NCBI GenBank assembly: GCA_018971065.1
Contig: JAGWVC010000034.1
Span: 1 to 36,003 of the forward strand
Source of the DNA: Sphingomonadales bacterium
GTDB lineage: Bacteria > Pseudomonadota > Alphaproteobacteria > Sphingomonadales > Sphingomonadaceae
Direction: 5' to 3'
DNA: 36,003 nucleotides
Shown here: positions 9,067 to 16,408 of the stretch, one piece after another
Layout of the letters: each line of letters opens with the position of its first letter
How positions within the stretch are numbered: position 1 is the stretch's first letter
Program-made: the position numbers and the translations under genes
The notes under the pieces: generated by a model
What the model was told of the DNA's origin: nothing
The model's database searches: none
What the model saw: only the letters and a program-made list of their open reading frames with translations

Positions 9067-9579
9067 TCAGTCGATCGTGACGGTGACGGCGCGGCGGTTC
9101 TTGGCCCACGCTTCCTCGGTCGAGCCGAGCGCGACCGGGCGTTCCTTGCCATAGGAAATCGTGGACAGCCGGGCAGCGTCGATACCCAGGCTGACCAGAT
9201 AGTCCTTCGCGGCGACCGCCCGGCGCTGACCCAGCGCGATGTTGTAATCGCGGGTGCCGCGTTCGTCGCAGTGGCCCTCGATCGTTGCGCGCTTGGCGGG
9301 ATAGCGCGCCAGCCAGCCGGCCTGGGTGCGCAGCGCGGCGGCGTCGGTCTCGTCGATGTTGAACTTGTCGGTGTCGAAATAGATCGTGTCGCGGCCCATC
9401 ATCGCCGCCAGGAAATCGGCCTGGCTGCCCGGTGCCGGGCCTTGCAGCGTGGGCTGGGCGGTCTGGGTGCTGACCGCCGGGCCGGGTTCGGGCGGCAGTT
9501 CCTTGGGCGCCTTGCTGGCGCAGCCGGCGACCAGCGTGGTCGCAAGCGCGATGGCGGTGATGCGGGTCAGTCTGGACAT
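9067..9579 (-). CDS. pal: Peptidoglycan-associated lipoprotein Pal
   Basis: Outer-membrane lipoprotein that binds peptidoglycan and TolB, tying the envelope layers together during division. The 170 residues open with a lipoprotein signal ending in the lipobox LVAGC (Cys20), followed by a Pro/Glu/Gln-rich linker to about residue 60. The OmpA-type peptidoglycan-binding domain follows: IYFDTDKFNID, then IEGHCDERGTRDYNIALGQR, and KNRRAVTV at the end. These contain the Asp and Arg that contact diaminopimelate. It is the last gene of the Tol-Pal cluster, 124 bases downstream of tolB. Confidence 0.96.
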   Translation of the reverse strand: MSRLTRITAIALATTLVAGCASKAPKELPPEPGPAVSTQTAQPTLQGPAPGSQADFLAAMMGRDTIYFDTDKFNIDETDAAALRTQAGWLARYPAKRATIEGHCDERGTRDYNIALGQRRAVAAKDYLVSLGIDAARLSTISYGKERPVALGSTEEAWAKNRRAVTVTID

Positions 9580-9703
9580 CGTCTGGTCTCCTGGTTCGGC
9601 AGGTTGGCCGGGTTTCCCCCAAGGAACGCTTCAAGAGGAAGTGTGAACTGCAACACGAATGTTGCCAACGGGATTCTACCAACGCGATTCCGGGGCAGCA
9701 GCC

Positions 9704-11089
9704 CTACGGAAGAACGGGACCCCACGCCGGGTCGGAGGCATCGACCGGGGTGGGCAGGCGGCGTTCGTTGCGGCCGGTCAGGTCCACCTGCCACAGGCTG
9801 GTCTTGCCCGAATTGGCCTCGGTGCGGAAGAACTGGATGATGCGGCCGTTGGGCGCCCAGGTCGGCGCCTCGTCCTGCCAGGCGCTGGTCAGGGTGTGGA
9901 AGCCGCCGCCTTCGGGCGACATCACCGCGATGCGCAGATCACCGGCAATGTGCGTGAAGGCAATCTGATCGCCGCGCGGGCTCCATTCGGGCGTGGCCGA
10001 ACGGCCGCCGAAGAAGCTGATGCGGCGCTGGTCGCTGCCGTCGGCCTTCATCACGTAGACCTGCTGGCTGCCCGAACGATCGCTTTCGAAGACGATCCGG
10101 CTGCCATCGGGCGAGTAGGAGCCGCCGACGTTGATCCCCGGCGTCTGCGTCAACTGCTGCGATTCGCCGCCGGTGGCGGATACGCGATAGATGTTGGTGT
10201 TGCTGCCCACCGCCATCGAATAGAGAATCCACTTGCCGTCCGGCGACCAGCGCGGGGCGAACGTGGGGTTGCGGCTTTCGGTCACCAGCCGCTGGGTGTT
10301 GCGCACGGTGTCGTAGACGAAGATGCGCGGGTAGCCGTTGAGGTAGCTGAGATAGACGATCGACCGGTAATCGGGCGAATAGCGCGGGGTGAGCGCCATT
10401 GCCTGGCCTGTGGTGATGAAACGGTGGTTGGCGCCGTCCGAATCCATGATTGCCAGCCGCTTCATGCGGTGGTTCTTCGGGCCGGTCTCGGCGATATAGG
10501 CGATGCGACTGTCGAAGAACGGGCTTTCGCCGGAGAGGCGGGCATAGATCTTGTCGGCGCACTTGTGCGCGGCGCGGCGCCAGTCACCGGGGGCGAACTG
10601 CCACTGCGCGGCAACGAGCTGCTGCTTCAACGCGACGTCATAGAGGCGGCAATCGACCGACAGTTGCCCCGAGGCATCGGCGCTGACCGAGCCGTGGACC
10701 AGCATTTCGGCGCCACGCCCCGACCACGAGGGGAAATCGGGCGAGGGCACCTGCGGGAACGGCACCGGCGGCAGCGCAGAGGGGCCGATCGGCTTGAACA
10801 GGCCGTTGTTCTTCAGGTCTGCGGTGATGACTTCGGCGATGGCGTTGCCCAGCGCGGCGGTGCCGCCGGCGCTGGCGGGGGTGGGCTTGTCGGCATCGGT
10901 AGCGAACGCGGGAATGTCGATGCCCAGGTCTTTCCAGGCCGAGTCGTCCGAAACCGAACCGGTCAACCCTTCGTCCGGCGCCGGGGCAGGGGCGGCCTGC
11001 GGGACGACGATCGGCGCGGGCACGATCTGCTGTGCGGCAAGTGCGGCAGGCGCGGCAACGGTCAACAGCGCGAACAGGCGAAATTTCAT
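9704..11089 (-). CDS. tolB: Tol-Pal system protein TolB
   Basis: Periplasmic beta-propeller protein that links TolA and Pal. The 461 residues start with a Sec signal peptide (MKFRLFALLTVAAPAALAAQ). An N-terminal domain to about residue 180 contains AEVITADLKNNGLFKPI. Repeated WD40-like/PD40 blades follow: PRYSPDYRSIVYLSY, APRWSPDGKWILYSM, GSYSPDGSRIVFESD, TPEWSPRGDQIAFTH, APTWAPNGRIIQFF. Length is near the family norm. The ATG overlaps the tolA stop by four bases (ATGA), so the two are probably translationally coupled. Confidence 0.96.
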   Translation of the reverse strand: MKFRLFALLTVAAPAALAAQQIVPAPIVVPQAAPAPAPDEGLTGSVSDDSAWKDLGIDIPAFATDADKPTPASAGGTAALGNAIAEVITADLKNNGLFKPIGPSALPPVPFPQVPSPDFPSWSGRGAEMLVHGSVSADASGQLSVDCRLYDVALKQQLVAAQWQFAPGDWRRAAHKCADKIYARLSGESPFFDSRIAYIAETGPKNHRMKRLAIMDSDGANHRFITTGQAMALTPRYSPDYRSIVYLSYLNGYPRIFVYDTVRNTQRLVTESRNPTFAPRWSPDGKWILYSMAVGSNTNIYRVSATGGESQQLTQTPGINVGGSYSPDGSRIVFESDRSGSQQVYVMKADGSDQRRISFFGGRSATPEWSPRGDQIAFTHIAGDLRIAVMSPEGGGFHTLTSAWQDEAPTWAPNGRIIQFFRTEANSGKTSLWQVDLTGRNERRLPTPVDASDPAWGPVLP

Positions 11090-12027
11090 TGCGACAACTT
11101 CCTGTCAAAGCGGAACGCGGTCACGCGCTTCCACGCGGCATAATACGGCGCCGGCAAATCGAACGGCGCCGAAAGGCGCACCGCGCGTATCGCCTGCTCG
11201 GCATGGAGCGGGGCCTGATTGCGATTGCTTTCGGTGACCCCTTCCTGCCGGACCACGCGCGGGGTGCCGGCCAGCGTGCCGTCCTGATTGAGATCGAACG
11301 CAAGGATCGTCACCAGTTGCTCGGCATCGGCGCCCTGCGGGGCGGTCCAGTGTGGTTTCAACTGGCGGGCGATAGCACTGGCAAGACCAGCCTTGACCTC
11401 CGGACCGATGGTGGCGGCGGCGGGGGTGGCGGCCTTGCCATTGGTCTGGCTGCCGGTGACGCCCTTGAGGAAATCGGTGCCGATCCTGCTGCCGCCGGGG
11501 GCCTTCGGCGGCTTTTCGACCTTGGCAGTGCCCGGCGCGGCCGCCTTGCCCTGCCCGCGTGCGGCGGCGAGCGCTTCGGCGATCGGGTCCTGCCGGGTGT
11601 GCGGGGCCGGCGACGGCCTGGCAACCGGCTTCGGAGACGGTGCGGGCGCGGGCTTGATCGCGGGTTTTGCCACGGGCTTCGGCAAAGGTTGCGGAATCGG
11701 TCTGGGCTGCAGCTTGACCGGCTCGGGCCTGGGCGCGGGTTTCACCGGCTCGGGCTTCGGCATCACCTTCGGCGCGGGCGGCGCGGCACTGGGTTCAGGC
11801 GCGGGTTCGCCAAGGGTGGGGGCAGTATCAGGCGCGGCCTGTGCCTGCAGTTTCGGCGCGGTGTCGGTGAGGCCGGTCTGGTCGGCAATCGTCACCGTCA
11901 TCCGCTGGGGGATCGCGGGCGGCTTGCCGCCGGGATGCAGCACCAGCAACGCGAACAGCGCGGCGTGCAGCAGTGCGGCGAGGACCAGCCCCACCCCTTC
12001 TTCGCGACGGATAACGGCGCTGCTCAT
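11086..12027 (-). CDS. tolA: TolA-like energy-transducing protein
   Basis: Inner-membrane protein that transmits proton-motive-force energy from TolQR to TolB-Pal. The 313 residues show a short cytoplasmic N-terminus, one membrane helix (GLVLAALLHAALFALLVLH, about residues 13-31), and a long low-complexity Pro/Ala/Lys linker to about residue 190 with PKPEPVKPAPRPEPVKLQPR. A C-terminal TolA/TonB-like domain contains GLASAIARQLKPHWTAP and a final FRFDRKLSQ. Position between tolR and tolB confirms identity more firmly than the sequence, because TolA linkers diverge quickly. Confidence 0.9.
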   Translation of the reverse strand: MSSAVIRREEGVGLVLAALLHAALFALLVLHPGGKPPAIPQRMTVTIADQTGLTDTAPKLQAQAAPDTAPTLGEPAPEPSAAPPAPKVMPKPEPVKPAPRPEPVKLQPRPIPQPLPKPVAKPAIKPAPAPSPKPVARPSPAPHTRQDPIAEALAAARGQGKAAAPGTAKVEKPPKAPGGSRIGTDFLKGVTGSQTNGKAATPAAATIGPEVKAGLASAIARQLKPHWTAPQGADAEQLVTILAFDLNQDGTLAGTPRVVRQEGVTESNRNQAPLHAEQAIRAVRLSAPFDLPAPYYAAWKRVTAFRFDRKLSQ

Positions 12028-12037
12028 GCCCGGACCG

Positions 12038-12514
12038 TTATGGCTTCGCGCCTGAACCGCCAGTGACCGTACCGCCCGAGACGGTGACCAGCGAGATCGA
12101 CGTGACGCCGGCGTGGTTCAGTTCGCCCATCAGGCCGACGACGCGGCCATAATCGAGGCTGCGATCGGCGCGCAGCACGACCAGCGGCGGCTTGCCGTCG
12201 GCGCCGGGGGGCAGTGCGGCAATGCGATCGGCCAGTTCGCCGGGGGCGAGTTCGGCATCGTCGAGGAACACCTTGCCGGTGCGGTCCATCGACACCGTCA
12301 CCTGCTTCGGCGTCTGATCGAGCGGATGCGCGCGGCTGTCGGGCAGGCTGAGCGGGACGCCGGCCTTCAGCAGCGGCGCGGTGACCATGAAGATCACCAG
12401 CAGCACCAGCATGACATCGACCAGCGGCGTGACGTTGATCTCGGCCATCGGCGGGCGCGATCCCCCTCGCCGACCGCCGCGACTGCGCGAGAAGCGGTGG
12501 AGGCCCATCGCCAT
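12038..12514 (-). CDS. tolR: Biopolymer transporter ExbD/TolR
   Basis: Inner-membrane stator partner of TolQ. In the 158 residues, a short basic N-terminus (HRFSRSRGGRRGGSRPP) precedes the ExbD/TolR motif AEINVTPLVDVMLVLLVIFM. The conserved proton-path Asp sits in PLVDV. A periplasmic domain with LVVLRADRSLDYGRVVGLM follows. ATG 12514, one base after the tolQ stop, is chosen; the frame opens further upstream inside tolQ, and a second ATG lies two codons later. It is part of the ybgC-tolQ-tolR-tolA-tolB-pal unit. Confidence 0.95.
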   Translation of the reverse strand: MAMGLHRFSRSRGGRRGGSRPPMAEINVTPLVDVMLVLLVIFMVTAPLLKAGVPLSLPDSRAHPLDQTPKQVTVSMDRTGKVFLDDAELAPGELADRIAALPPGADGKPPLVVLRADRSLDYGRVVGLMGELNHAGVTSISLVTVSGGTVTGGSGAKP

Positions 12515-12515
12515 G

Positions 12516-13229
12516 TCAGCGATTCTCCAGATCGCGGCCGAGGCTGGCGTGGAGTTTGTCGGCAAAGCGCTGCATCCGCGCCTCATAGGCGTTCACCCGG
12601 TGCGCAAAGCGGTTGTAGGCGATGACCGCCGGAATCGCGGCAAACAGGCCGATCGCGGTGGCGGCCAGTGCTTCGGCAATGCCCGGGGCGACGACGGCGA
12701 GCGAGGAATTCTGCTCCTGCCCGATCTGGAAGAACGCCGCCATGATGCCCCACACGGTACCGAACAACCCGACGAACGGCGCGACCGATCCGACCGTGGC
12801 GAGGAAGTTCAGCCGGTCGCCCAGCTTTTCCGCTTCCTGCGCGACCACCAGGTCCATCGCCACCGCCAACCGCTGGCGCGCGCCCTCCAGATCGCCCCTG
12901 GCGCCGGCGGAGCGGCGCCATTCGCCCATGCCGGCGGTGACCACGCGCGACAGCGGCAGATCGACCTTGCCCGCGCCGGACTGGAACGCGTCGAGATCGC
13001 GCGCTTTCCAGAATTCATCCTCGTAGGCCGCACTTTTGCGGCGCAGCGAACCCATGCGGAACCCGAACGACAGCACGATCGTCCAGACCCACAGCGACGC
13101 CAGCAGCAGCCCGCCCATGATCACCTGCACGACGATGTCGGCATCGAGGAACAGCTTCACCGGATCGAGCCGCGCGCCGGTGTGGAGCGTCGCGCCGGGG
13201 GCGACCGAAAGCAGGGCAAGAAGGGTCAT
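12516..13229 (-). CDS. tolQ: Tol-Pal system proton channel TolQ
   Basis: Proton-channel subunit (MotA/TolQ/ExbB family) in the inner membrane. The 237 residues have an N-terminal helix (IVVQVIMGGLLLASLWVWTIVLSF) and a cytoplasmic loop containing AVAMDLVVAQEAEKLGDRL. Two further helices carry the family signatures LATVGSVAPFVGLFGTVWGI and GIAEALAATAIGLFAAIPAV. ATG 13229 is chosen because it overlaps the ybgC stop (ATGA) and gives the expected N-terminus; the frame remains open upstream without family similarity. Confidence 0.95.
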   Translation of the reverse strand: MTLLALLSVAPGATLHTGARLDPVKLFLDADIVVQVIMGGLLLASLWVWTIVLSFGFRMGSLRRKSAAYEDEFWKARDLDAFQSGAGKVDLPLSRVVTAGMGEWRRSAGARGDLEGARQRLAVAMDLVVAQEAEKLGDRLNFLATVGSVAPFVGLFGTVWGIMAAFFQIGQEQNSSLAVVAPGIAEALAATAIGLFAAIPAVIAYNRFAHRVNAYEARMQRFADKLHASLGRDLENR

Positions 13230-13720
13230 TTCGGCTCCGGTACAGATGCGTGTTCGGGAATGAGCGTGGCAAAGGCGGCGCGCCATGCCGCTGGCTGGCG
13301 GCGGGGGCGGCCGTCCGGTCCGACGAATCCGACCCGCAGCCGCACGTCGGCCAAAAGGGTACGGGTTTCACCATCGATGCGAAAGGCCTGCTGGAACATG
13401 CGGCACGAAGCCGCGCCCAGTTCCTCGGCCACGCTTGCGATCAGCACCACATCGTCCAGCCGCGCCGGGGCACGATAGCGCAGGTTGGCTTCCGACACGG
13501 CATAGGCGCCTTCGCCCGCCTCCTGCGCCGCGCGCTGGTCGATTCCCAGCAGGCGCAGCATGTCGGACCGCGCACGCTCGAACCAGCGCAGGTAGTTGGC
13601 GTGATAGACCACGCCGGAAAGGTCGGTGTCCTCGAAATAGGCGCGCACGGCATAGCTGTGAACCGGCCCGTCGAAGCGGCCACCGGGAGGTTGGACGAGG
13701 GGCAGGGGAAATGACGTCAT
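13226..13720 (-). CDS. ybgC: Tol-Pal system-associated acyl-CoA thioesterase
   Basis: Hotdog-fold thioesterase commonly found first in tol-pal operons; it hydrolyses acyl-CoA and may link phospholipid supply to envelope work. The protein shows the 4-hydroxybenzoyl-CoA thioesterase-like signature VRAYFEDTDLSGVVYHANYL with catalytic Asp in DLSGVVYHANYL, followed by LRWFERARSDMLR. The start is uncertain: ATG 13720 (164 residues) gives an N-terminus closer to the family, while an upstream in-frame ATG at 13768 would add 16 unremarkable residues. Its stop overlaps tolQ. Confidence 0.92.
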   Translation of the reverse strand: MTSFPLPLVQPPGGRFDGPVHSYAVRAYFEDTDLSGVVYHANYLRWFERARSDMLRLLGIDQRAAQEAGEGAYAVSEANLRYRAPARLDDVVLIASVAEELGAASCRMFQQAFRIDGETRTLLADVRLRVGFVGPDGRPRRQPAAWRAAFATLIPEHASVPEPK

Positions 13721-13811
13721 GCCGCCGGCGATGTAACCGCTAAGCCGGTGAAGGGGAAGGCTTGGCATTCACTCAGGCGTCTTGTCGGAACGGTTTGTCC
13801 CGGAGCGGAAT

Positions 13812-14321
13812 CTAGCCGCCGCCCAGCCGCACGGCTGGCGCGATCTCGGTGCCGTCCGGCTCATGAACCGAGACCACGCTGCGGGCACGATCGGCATAGT
13901 AGACGATGTCGTTCCTGATGCGGTGGTCGATCGCCTCGACCTGAAGCAGTTCGAGCTGCTCGCAGTCGCCCGCCTCGAACCAGTATTTCGCGCCGGACGG
14001 CACCAGGATGCCTTCGTGCGGGCCAAGATCGGCGACCAGCACATCACCCTCGGTGTAGAAGCGGGCGCGGCCGGACAGGACGAACCAGAAGCCGTCCATC
14101 GCGGTGTGCATGTGCAGTTCCTGCTCACCCCCCTGGCCACGGAACACCTGGACCATCGACATCATCGTCTGGGTTTTCACCAATGGCACCAGCGCGCGAT
14201 CGCGCTTCATCGTTTCGGGCGTGCGGTAGGCAAACACCTTGAAATCGGTGCTCTGGCCGGGGCGGCCGGTGATCTGCGGGATTTCCATGACGCTGACGGC
14301 ATCGTCGTCGCTATCGGCCAT
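13812..14321 (-). CDS. Cupin-domain protein, incomplete metal site
   Basis: A 169-residue single-domain cupin. The first cupin motif reads QELHMHTAMDGFWFVLSGRA, with two histidines in HMH but Asp where the family often has Glu. The second motif reads GPHEGILVPSGAKYWFEAGD and lacks the usual histidine, so the classic four-ligand metal site looks incomplete. Such proteins may bind ligands rather than catalyse a dioxygenase reaction; function unknown. No signal peptide is visible. It lies 91 bases upstream of ybgC on the same strand and is divergent from the UbiA gene across about 260 bases. No functional link to the Tol cluster can be inferred. Confidence 0.75.
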   Translation of the reverse strand: MADSDDDAVSVMEIPQITGRPGQSTDFKVFAYRTPETMKRDRALVPLVKTQTMMSMVQVFRGQGGEQELHMHTAMDGFWFVLSGRARFYTEGDVLVADLGPHEGILVPSGAKYWFEAGDCEQLELLQVEAIDHRIRNDIVYYADRARSVVSVHEPDGTEIAPAVRLGGG

Positions 14322-14583
14322 TTTTCCTTGCTCCCCTGGCTGGCGCCCGATTCGGCGGCTGGCACTTTCCGGCAGAATGCCAGCGCGCGGGCGGGTGCCA
14401 AGCGGTTAGTTGCGGAAACCGCCGCACGCCGAAGCGGCCCGCAATGGGACAAGTGCCCGAAGAGCAATGAAGATCGCCCGGATTAACGATGATTCCGCAT
14501 GGGTTGAGGGCAGGCGCCGCTTGCCGTGGGGCGGGGCGGGGGCGCACCCCGGAACCGTGCCCGACCTGGATTTTCCCGAGAGT

Positions 14584-16044
14584 ATGCGCATGACCCGTTC
14601 CGTTCCCATTGTCGTCGATCTCGACGGCACTCTCACCCCGACCGATACGCTGATCGAGGCGATGGTGCGGCTGGTGAAGCAATCGCCCGTCAACCTGTTG
14701 CACATCCTGTGGTGGCTGGTGCTGGGCCGCGCGCGGCTGAAGGCGGAAGTGGCGAGGCGGGTGCGACTGGCGCCCGAGCTGCTGCCATACCGCGAACCGT
14801 TGATCGACTGGCTGCGGCAGGAGAAGCTGCGCGGATCGACGATCGTGCTGGCCACTGCCGCCGAAGCGTCGATCGCCGCCGATGTCGCCGCGCACCTGGG
14901 GCTTTTCGATGCGGTGCTGGCGACAGACGCTGGCCACAACCTGAAAGGAACAGCGAAACTGGCGGCAATCCGCGAACGGGTGGGCCATGATTTCGTCTAT
15001 GCCGGCGACAGTTCGGCCGACCTGCCGATCTGGAATGCCTCGGCCGGGGCGATCCTGGCGGGTGTAGGCAGCCGCACCGCCGGCCACATTGCGCCGGGCG
15101 TGCCGATCGCGCAGCGGTTCCCGAACGAACGCGGCACGCTGACGCTATGGGCCAAGGCGCTGCGCGTTCACCAGTGGATGAAGAACTTCCTGCTGTTCGT
15201 GCCGCTGATGACCGCGTTCCGGTTCATGGAGCTGGAGCCGATGTTCCGCATGACCGTGGCGTTCTTCGCGTTCTCGCTGGCGGCTTCGGCGACGTATGTC
15301 GCCAACGACCTCTGGGATCTCGACAGTGATCGGGCGCATCCGCGCAAGCGCAACCGGCCGTTCGCCAGCGGGCGCCTGTCCATCGCGCAGGGCATCGGCG
15401 CGGCGGCACTGGCGATGGCGGGCGGGCTGGCGCTGGCGGCGGCGGTCTCGCCCGGGTTCCTGGCGATGCTGTGCCTCTATGTGGTGATGACCACGGTCTA
15501 TTCGTGGGTGCTGAAAAGCTATGTGCTGGCCGATGCGCTGATGCTGTCGGTGCTGTACACGCTGCGGATCGTGGCCGGGGCGGTGGCGATCGCGGTGCCG
15601 GTATCGTCATGGTTGCTGGCGTTCTCGCTGTTCGTGTTCCTCAGCCTGGCGCTGGTCAAGCGCTGCTCGGAACTGGTGACGCTGGCGCAGGTGGGCGCGC
15701 TGGCCACGCGCGGGCGCGACTACCGGGTCAGCGACCTCTCGGTGCTGTGGCCGCTGGGGCTGGCCGCGGCGCTGGCGGCGGTGGTGGTGTTCGGCCTGTT
15801 CATCAGCGCGCCGGAGACGCGCGCGCATTACCGGCTGCCCGAGCTGCTGTGGCTGAACTCGATCGTGCTGACCTATTGGCTGGCGCGACTGTGGATCAAG
15901 ACATCGCGCGGGGAAATGCATGACGACCCTGTGGTCTATGCGGTGCGCAATGCGGGTAGCCGGGTGACGGTGCTGGGAATCGTGCTGATCATGGGGCTGG
16001 CACACGTCCTGCCCGCCGGCCTGATCGGCGGAGGCGTGCTGTGA
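14584..16044 (+). CDS. HAD-UbiA fusion: phosphatase-like domain plus prenyltransferase
   Basis: A two-domain protein of about 486 residues. Residues 8-200 form a HAD-like hydrolase: VVDLDGTLTPTDTLIEA carries the nucleophile Asp pair, and DFVYAGDSSADLPIW is the acidic motif. From about residue 200 a polytopic UbiA domain follows with the Asp-rich motif ANDLWDLDSDRAHPRKRNRP, diagnostic of enzymes that use a polyprenyl (di)phosphate. About eight membrane helices are expected. By analogy to decaprenyl-phosphate phosphoribosyltransferases it may attach a sugar phosphate to a polyprenyl phosphate, the HAD domain removing the 5-phosphate; this is inference. Start ATG 14584 or 14590; upstream ATGs (14410, 14467) give unlikely N-termini. 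Confidence 0.87.
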   Translation: MRMTRSVPIVVDLDGTLTPTDTLIEAMVRLVKQSPVNLLHILWWLVLGRARLKAEVARRVRLAPELLPYREPLIDWLRQEKLRGSTIVLATAAEASIAADVAAHLGLFDAVLATDAGHNLKGTAKLAAIRERVGHDFVYAGDSSADLPIWNASAGAILAGVGSRTAGHIAPGVPIAQRFPNERGTLTLWAKALRVHQWMKNFLLFVPLMTAFRFMELEPMFRMTVAFFAFSLAASATYVANDLWDLDSDRAHPRKRNRPFASGRLSIAQGIGAAALAMAGGLALAAAVSPGFLAMLCLYVVMTTVYSWVLKSYVLADALMLSVLYTLRIVAGAVAIAVPVSSWLLAFSLFVFLSLALVKRCSELVTLAQVGALATRGRDYRVSDLSVLWPLGLAAALAAVVVFGLFISAPETRAHYRLPELLWLNSIVLTYWLARLWIKTSRGEMHDDPVVYAVRNAGSRVTVLGIVLIMGLAHVLPAGLIGGGVL

Positions 16045-16406
16045 ACACCTTCCTGATCGCGATTTTCAGCATCATGCTCTCGGTGGCGGCGCAGTTCTCG
16101 CTGAAGGCGGGGATGGCGAGTGCGGCGGTGCGGGCGGCGATGGCGGGGCCGTTTTCGCTGCGCACGCCGCTGGCGGTGCTGTTCCAGCCGGCGGTGTTCC
16201 TGGGCTTTGCACTGTACGGCCTGGGCGCTGTGGTGTGGCTGGCGGTGCTTTCCAAGTGGGATGTCAGCCGCGCCTATCCGATGGTGGGGCTGGGCTTCGC
16301 GCTGACCGTGGGCATCGGCTTCCTGATCGGCGAGCAGGTGACCCCGGCGCGCGCTGCGGGAGTGGCGATGATCTGTGCGGGCGTGTTCCTGGCCGGGAGG
16401 GTGTGA
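16041..16406 (+). CDS. Small EamA/EmrE-like membrane protein
   Basis: A 121-residue protein of almost entirely hydrophobic helices (about four), with FLIAIFSIMLSVAAQFSLKA at the N-terminus and SRAYPMVGLGFALTVGIGFL toward the C-terminus. This pattern matches short DMT-superfamily proteins such as ArnE/ArnF, proposed flippases for polyprenyl-phosphate-linked aminoarabinose. GTG 16041 overlaps the stop of the HAD-UbiA gene, and a GT-C gene begins 2 bases after it. The setting suggests a flippase for a lipid-linked sugar, but a drug/metabolite exporter cannot be excluded on sequence alone. Confidence 0.78.
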   Translation: MNTFLIAIFSIMLSVAAQFSLKAGMASAAVRAAMAGPFSLRTPLAVLFQPAVFLGFALYGLGAVVWLAVLSKWDVSRAYPMVGLGFALTVGIGFLIGEQVTPARAAGVAMICAGVFLAGRV

Positions 16407-16408
16407 CG

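Noticed and set aside
9659..11143. Plus-strand frame of 494 codons opposite tolB
   Set aside because: It is the mirror of the tolB beta-propeller repeats; no recognisable domain.
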